A stretch of 28,724 nucleotides of DNA from Clostridiales bacterium UBA6981 (GTDB taxonomy: Bacteria > Bacillota > Clostridia > Oscillospirales > Oscillospiraceae), in assembly GCA_002450075.1 (NCBI GenBank), contig DJYJ01000059.1, positions 7,336-36,059 on the forward strand. Direction: 5' to 3'. A program made the translations under genes and the position numbers. The notes under the pieces were generated by a model that was not told the origin of the DNA, did not search any database, and saw only the letters and a program-made list of their open reading frames with translations. Of this stretch, positions 25,072 through 28,724 are shown in pieces (the stretch's first letter is position 1; every line of letters begins with the position of its first letter).

Positions 25072-25827
25072 TTATAAGCCGTTTTTCCGGTCGTGGTAGT
25101 TCACGTCCGGCTCCCAGCCGGGGAGGGGCAGGCGCTGCATGGCGCCGAAGATCTTGGATTTCATGTCCGGGTAGTCCGCCGCCATGCCGGCGAGCAGCTC
25201 CTTGATCTCGTGGCGCTTGGAGGTCTTGTCCATCGGGCAGGGGTTTTCGACCACCGGGACCTGCAGCGCCTCGGCGAGATGCGCGATCTTCTTCTCCCCC
25301 GCGTAGACAAGGGGGCGGATCTGCGTGACACCGGAGCGGTCGAGATAGGTGACGGGGCGGAAGCAGCTGAGCCGCCCCTCGAAGAGCAGCGAGAGCATAA
25401 AGGTCTCGACCGCGTCGTCAAAGTGGTGGCCGAGGGCAAGCTTGTTGACCCCCCGCGCGCGGATCGCGTCGTTGAGCGCGCCGCGGCGCATTTTGGCGCA
25501 CAGCGAGCAGGGGTTTTCCTCCTTGCGCACGTCAAAGACGATCTCCTTGATGTCGGTCTTGAGACAGGTGTAGGGCACGCCCAGCTCGTCGCACAGCGCC
25601 GCCACGGGGGAAAAGTCCATCCCCTCAAAGCCGAGCTCGATCGTGATCGCCTCGAGCGAAAAGGGCTTGGGGTAAAAGCTGCGCAGGTGGTTCAGCGCCA
25701 GGAGCAGCAGCATGCTGTCCTTGCCGCCCGAAACGCCGACGGCGACGGTGTCGCCCGCTTCGATCATGTGATAGTCGTCCACCGCGCGGCGCACGGTACC
25801 GGTGAACTCGTTTATAAGCTTGTCCAT
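25072..25827 (-). CDS. TtcA-family tRNA thiolation protein (PP-loop ATPase)
   Basis: Adenylating PP-loop enzyme of 251 residues, of the family that makes 2-thiocytidine in tRNA. The ATP pyrophosphatase loop SGGKDS is at 33-38. The iron-sulfur ligands expected for TtcA are present: Cys107 and Cys110 in NPCSLC, and Cys197 in ENPCPMD. LALGHHFDDAVETFMLSLL is the second conserved core. The E. coli protein is longer, so exact function (TtcA or a related thiolase) is left open. The start follows CGGAGACG. No partner gene lies next to it; it converges with the aminotransferase gene. Confidence 0.87.
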   Translation of the reverse strand: MDKLINEFTGTVRRAVDDYHMIEAGDTVAVGVSGGKDSMLLLLALNHLRSFYPKPFSLEAITIELGFEGMDFSPVAALCDELGVPYTCLKTDIKEIVFDVRKEENPCSLCAKMRRGALNDAIRARGVNKLALGHHFDDAVETFMLSLLFEGRLSCFRPVTYLDRSGVTQIRPLVYAGEKKIAHLAEALQVPVVENPCPMDKTSKRHEIKELLAGMAADYPDMKSKIFGAMQRLPLPGWEPDVNYHDRKNGL

Positions 25828-25931
25828 AGTTTCGTCTCCGGAAAATTTGAAAATGCGATTTTAGATTTCGAAAGCATTTTGAAGTTTTGGCGAGATTTTG
25901 CGAGTTTTCAAATTCAGAATTAAATTTTGTG

Positions 25932-25960
25932 TTGACAGGGGAAAAGTGCTGTGGTATAAA
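25932..25960 (+). promoter_or_regulatory. Promoter of rplM-rpsI
   Basis: TTGACA (25932-25937), 17-bp spacer, TATAAA (25955-25960): near-perfect, as expected for a ribosomal protein operon. Confidence 0.92.
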
Positions 25961-25969
25961 GAGAAAGCT

Positions 25970-26017
25970 CGCTTGAAGGGTATTGTATCAAGCGGCCTGA
26001 AAAATGTCAAAACATTT
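25970..26017 (+). promoter_or_regulatory. Two hairpins in the rplM leader
   Basis: CGCTTGA/TCAAGCG (25970-25976, 25988-25994) and AAATGT/ACATTT (26002-26007, 26012-26017) lie in the roughly 70-base leader. L13 leaders with autoregulatory structure are known in Firmicutes; whether this is one is inference. Confidence 0.4.
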
Positions 26018-26039
26018 GATTCTATACGGAGGCTCATCT

Positions 26040-26471
26040 ATGTCTACTACCATGGTAACCAAGGAGTCCGTTACCCGCAAGTGGTACGTCCTTGACGCAG
26101 CCGGCAAGCCCCTGGGCAAGACCGCTGCACTCGCCGCCGACATCCTGCGCGGCAAACTGAAGACCGATTACACCCCTCACGTTGACTGCGGCGATTACGT
26201 CATCATCATCAACGCGAAGGACGCCGTTCTCACCGGCAAGAAGCTGGAGCAGAAGTACTACCGTACCCACTCCGGTTACCCCGGCGGCCTGAAGGAGACC
26301 CAGTACAAGCACCCTCATGGCCAACAAGCCCGAGCTTGCGATGCGTCTCGCCGTCCGCGGCATGCTGCAGAAGAACACCATCGCCGACTGGCAGCTCAAG
26401 CGTCTGCGCGTTTTCCGCCGGCGCCGAGCATGACCCACGCCGCCCAGAAGCCCGAAGTCTGGGATCGCTGA
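26040..26471 (+). CDS. rplM: 50S ribosomal protein L13, frame broken by three 1-base insertions
   Basis: Ribosomal protein L13 (about 143 residues). The start MSTTMVTKESVTRKWYVLDA follows GGAGG. The normal sequence runs to QYKH; then the frame shifts. An extra C at 26312-26314 moves MANKPELAMRLAVRGMLQKN to the +1 frame, another at 26415-26416 moves FAGAEHD to the +2 frame, and a third at 26434-26436 returns HAAQKPEVWDR to the original frame, ending at the correct stop. Each piece is a good L13 match once one C is dropped. Read directly, residues about 92-132 are nonsense. L13 is essential and single-copy, so sequencing or assembly error is the likely cause. Confidence 0.93.
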   Translation: MSTTMVTKESVTRKWYVLDAAGKPLGKTAALAADILRGKLKTDYTPHVDCGDYVIIINAKDAVLTGKKLEQKYYRTHSGYPGGLKETQYKHPHGQQARACDASRRPRHAAEEHHRRLAAQASARFPPAPSMTHAAQKPEVWDR

Positions 26472-26490
26472 GAAGGAGGATAAGAGAACT

Positions 26491-26902
26491 ATGGCTACTT
26501 ACAAGTGCAAAAAGCCCTATATGTACGGCACCGGACGCAGAAAGTCCTCTGATCGCCCGCGTTCACCTCATCCCCAACGGCAGCGGCGTCATCACGATCA
26601 ACGGCCGTGACATCGACGATTACTTCGGTCTCGAGACCTTGAAGCTGATCGTTCGTCAGCCCCTCGTCACCACCAACACCCTCGGCAAGGTCGACATCGA
26701 AGCGACCGTCGCCGGCGGCGGTGTGTCCGGCCAGGCCGGCGCCGTCCGTCACGGCATCGCCCGCGCCCTGCTGCTGGTCGACGACAGCTATCGCGCTTCC
26801 CTGAAGGCCGCCGGTTTCCTGACCCGCGACCCGCGTATGAAAGAGCGTAAAAAGTACGGTCTCAAGGCCGCCCGCCGCGCTCCTCAGTTCTCCAAGCGCT
26901 GA
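26491..26902 (+). CDS. rpsI: 30S ribosomal protein S9, frame broken by one insertion
   Basis: Ribosomal protein S9 (about 136 residues), 19 bases after rplM, with AAGGAGG before the ATG. The start MATYKCKKPYMYGTGRRKSS reads in one frame; the rest, from IARVHLIPNGSGVITINGRD to the typical C-terminus KKYGLKAARRAPQFSKR, is in the +1 frame. Removing G26551 joins them. Direct translation from the start would stop soon after. S9 is essential; the break is most likely an error of the same kind as the three in rplM. The basic C-terminal tail reaches the ribosomal P site in the known protein. Confidence 0.93.
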
Positions 26903-26915
26903 GCATACCGCATAC

Positions 26916-26946
26916 AGGCACTCACTTCGGTGGGTGCCTTTTTTTG
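26916..26946 (+). terminator. Terminator of rplM-rpsI
   Basis: AGGCACTCAC (26916-26925), TTCG loop, GTGGGTGCCT (26930-26939) with one G-T pair, then a T run. Confidence 0.93.
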
Positions 26947-26984
26947 AGGTTATTCCTCTCAATCTTCCCGAAAAAGGTGTCGCC

Positions 26985-28148
26985 ATGGTTCATCTTTTGT
27001 TGGTCATCATCTATCTGTCCTTTATCAGCCTCGGCCTGCCGGACTCCCTGCTGGGCGCGGCCTGGCCCAGCATGTATCCGAAGCTGGGCGTGCCGATCTC
27101 CTACGCCGGGGCCATCTCCATGATCATCGCCCTGGGCACCGTCATCTCCAGCCTGCAGAGCGACCGCCTCACCCGGAAGCTTGGCACTGGTAAGGTCACG
27201 GCTATCAGCGTCGCCACCACGTCGCTGGCGCTGTTTGGCTTCTCCGTCAGCCGCTCCTTCTGGCTGCTCTGCCTCTGGGCCATCCCCTACGGCCTGGGCG
27301 CCGGCAGCGTGGACGCCTCGCTCAATAACTACGTGGCGCTCCACTATGAGAGCAAGCACATGAGCTGGCTGCACTGCATGTGGGGCATCGGCGCCACCGT
27401 CGGTCCGTACATCATGGGCTGGGCACTGACCGGCGGCCTGGGCTGGAACCGGGGCTACCGGATCATCTCCCTGCTGCAGATCGGGCTGACCGCCATTCTG
27501 ATTTTCAGCCTGCCCCTGTGGAAGGGCCGCCCGCAGCCTGCGGGCGGCACAGGCGGCAGGGACGAGGGGCCCCTGTCCCTGCGGCAGATCGTGTGCATCC
27601 CGGGCGTCCGGGAAGTGATGCTCTGCTTCTTTGCCTACTGCAGCGTGGAGCAGACCGCCGGGCTCTGGGCCGCCAGCTATCTGACCTTATACCGCGGCGT
27701 GGCCCCTGAGACCGCCGCCTCCTTCGCCAGCCTTTTCTTTCTGGGCATCACTGTCGGCCGTGCGCTCAGCGGCTTCATCACCCTGAAGCTCGACGACGTA
27801 AAAATGGTACGCCTGGGCCTCGGGATCATTCTGCTGGGCGTGCTCATCATGCTGCTGCCCCTGGGGCAGACGATCTCCCTGGCCGGGCTGATCCTGATCG
27901 GCCTGGGCTGCGCGCCCATCTATCCCTGCCTGATCCACGCCACCCCCGCCCACTTCGGCGCGGATCGCTCCCAGGCGATCATCGGCGTGCAGATGGCCAG
28001 CGCCTACGTGGGCACCTGCCTGATGCCGCCCGTATTTGGTCTGATCGCCGGGGCGCTGAGCACGGCGCTGCTGCCGGTCTATCTGCTGCTGTTCCTGCTG
28101 CTGATGAGCTGGATGCACGAGCGATTGATCCAAAAAGCCGGGAACTGA
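26985..28148 (+). CDS. Major facilitator superfamily transporter
   Basis: Membrane transporter of 387 residues with about twelve hydrophobic segments, from MVHLLLVIIYLSFISLGLPD to a last pair ending LLPVYLLLFLLLMSWMH. The loop between segments 2 and 3 reads SDRLTRKLGTGK, a form of the MFS motif A. WLHCMWGIGATVGPYIMGW and a central charged loop (WKGRPQPAGGTGGRDEG) separate the halves. It resembles sugar-type MFS proteins; the substrate is unknown. AAAGGTG precedes the start. Only 82 bases, mostly rpsI terminator, separate it from rpsI and I see no good promoter. With the recombinase remnant behind it, it may be an acquired gene. Confidence 0.88.
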   Translation: MVHLLLVIIYLSFISLGLPDSLLGAAWPSMYPKLGVPISYAGAISMIIALGTVISSLQSDRLTRKLGTGKVTAISVATTSLALFGFSVSRSFWLLCLWAIPYGLGAGSVDASLNNYVALHYESKHMSWLHCMWGIGATVGPYIMGWALTGGLGWNRGYRIISLLQIGLTAILIFSLPLWKGRPQPAGGTGGRDEGPLSLRQIVCIPGVREVMLCFFAYCSVEQTAGLWAASYLTLYRGVAPETAASFASLFFLGITVGRALSGFITLKLDDVKMVRLGLGIILLGVLIMLLPLGQTISLAGLILIGLGCAPIYPCLIHATPAHFGADRSQAIIGVQMASAYVGTCLMPPVFGLIAGALSTALLPVYLLLFLLLMSWMHERLIQKAGN

Positions 28149-28240
28149 CAAAAAAGCACCCGCTTCTGCCAGGTGTTCATAAGACAGCTTTGAAAGAAAA
28201 CCTGATTTGGGCCTTTAGTTGAAAGATTGGGACAAAAAAT

Positions 28241-28282
28241 CGGATGAGAATGCATGACTGTGTGCATTCTCATCCGGTTTTT
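28241..28282. terminator. Terminator after the MFS gene
   Basis: Perfect 14-bp stem (28241-28254 with 28263-28276), 8-base loop, A run before and GTTTTT after; could act from both sides. Confidence 0.88.
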
Positions 28283-28291
28283 CTGCGTTAA

Positions 28292-28588
28292 ATTATCGAG
28301 CAGATTGACCAGATCATGGTCCGCCGCAGGAAGATCGAGCGGTTCATCGAGAGCGTGAAGGACCTGCCGGGCGTCCTCACAAGCTGCGCATCCATTCGCT
28401 TCCCTCACAGGTTCGGAAAGCTCAGTCGCTCCGCTGCTCGTCCTTCTCCCATCAAAACAGGTTTTGATGGGAACCCTGAGATCGAGTTTGATGAGAGCCT
28501 GTGGGCCGGGCTGGTGGACAGTATGACGGTGCACAGCAAGGACCGGATCGTGTTCCGGCTGACCTGCGGGATGGAGATTGAGGCATAA
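28292..28588 (+). pseudogene. C-terminal remnant of a large serine recombinase with in-frame insert
   Basis: The frame after the TAA at 28289 reads IIEQIDQIMVRRRKIERFIESVKDLPGVLT, then about 33 foreign residues, then EFDESLWAGLVDSMTVHSKDRIVFRLTCGMEIEA and a stop. The first and last parts match the C-terminal end of Firmicutes large serine recombinases (the coiled helix and the FDE.LW..LVD..TV...D end). The catalytic N-terminal resolvase domain and zinc-ribbon region are missing, so this is a remnant. The insert (about 28381-28479) contains an 11-bp hairpin CCCATCAAAAC-AG-GTTTTGATGGG (28448-28471) and keeps the frame open. There is no ribosome site or start of its own. It indicates a former mobile element here. 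Confidence 0.72.
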
Positions 28589-28602
28589 AACCGTTGCGGG
28601 AG

Positions 28603-28635
28603 AAGCGTCTCACCCCTGTAGTGAGGCGCTTTTCT
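28603..28635 (+). terminator. Terminator after the recombinase remnant
   Basis: AAGCGTCTCAC (28603-28613) pairs with GTGAGGCGCTT (28621-28631) with one G-T pair, followed by TTTCT. Confidence 0.8.
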
Positions 28636-28678
28636 CATCTGAAGCAAAACAAAGTATCTTTCGCAAGCAGAAGATTTA

Positions 28679-28711
28679 TGGTATATTACACCTCGACAAC
28701 TCGGGAGTTGT
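28679..28711 (+). promoter_or_regulatory. Extended -10 promoter and operator-like palindrome at the right edge
   Basis: TGGTATATT is an extended -10 box (TATATT at 28682-28687). Downstream ACAACTC-GG-GAGTTGT (28696-28711) is a perfect 7-bp inverted repeat at the expected transcription start, a typical repressor position. Confidence 0.55.
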
Positions 28712-28724
28712 ATGCTTAAAACAC
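28712..28724 (+). CDS. Possible gene start cut by the window edge
   Basis: ATGCTTAAAACAC would encode MLKT... A GGGAG ribosome-site-like sequence lies 4-8 bases before it, inside the palindrome, and a promoter lies upstream. Only four codons are visible, so no product can be named. Confidence 0.3.

Noticed and set aside
26040..26902. Programmed frameshifting in rplM and rpsI
   Set aside because: Four separate insertions in C-rich or ordinary contexts without slippery heptamers or stimulatory structures; L13 and S9 are not known to use recoding.
28405..28647. Minus-strand 80-codon frame over the recombinase remnant
   Set aside because: It runs through a terminator hairpin and is antisense to the recognisable recombinase sequence.

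Overview
The window is GC-rich chromosomal DNA that reads like a spore-forming Clostridia (Oscillospiraceae-like) genome. The signs are a Noc-type ParB protein, a YlmC/YmxH PRC-barrel sporulation protein, AddAB instead of RecBCD, a zinc-ribbon L31, an rplM-rpsI pair, and lipoproteins with clean Gram-positive lipoboxes. The lineage is inferred from gene families by eye, not from a database search. I see no rRNA, tRNA, CRISPR array or intact prophage.

Layout. 1-2,200: the 3' part of tsf with a strong terminator, then leftward ymxH and noc. 2,200-5,270: a leftward operon of a dicarboxylate/amino-acid:cation symporter and dapF, divergent from an AraC-type regulator; the shared intergenic region carries a consensus promoter and an inverted repeat. 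5,280-7,040: a small basic ORF, rsmE, and a convergent HAD phosphatase. 7,040-12,100: a leftward ABC import operon (lipoprotein binding protein, fused double permease, ATPase with a large internal insertion) with the HAD gene as its last member. 12,100-12,830: regulatory DNA with a duplicated terminator-like sequence, and rpmE with its own promoter. 12,830-16,620: a tightly overlapping three-gene operon of an ECF sigma factor, a single-pass membrane protein and a lipoprotein that joins a propeller-like domain to a solute-binding domain. 16,760-23,580: the addB-addA operon. 23,780-26,900: an aminotransferase, a TtcA-like thiolation protein and rplM-rpsI. 26,980-28,724: an MFS transporter, a serine-recombinase C-terminal remnant and the start of a further transcription unit. 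This right end looks accessory.

Three things stand out. First, a dispersed 104-bp element occurs three times (755-858, 1184-1287, and inverted at 6285-6388). Its ends are arrays of CTAG-containing 7-mers, its core is conserved, and every copy lies at gene 3' ends; two genes take their stop codon from it. Second, the sigma/membrane protein/propeller-binding-protein operon looks like a signalling module that senses an extracellular ligand. Third, the ABC ATPase has about 105 extra residues between its Q-loop and signature motif. A caution: rplM and rpsI carry four single-base insertions within about 240 bp, which suggests local sequence error.
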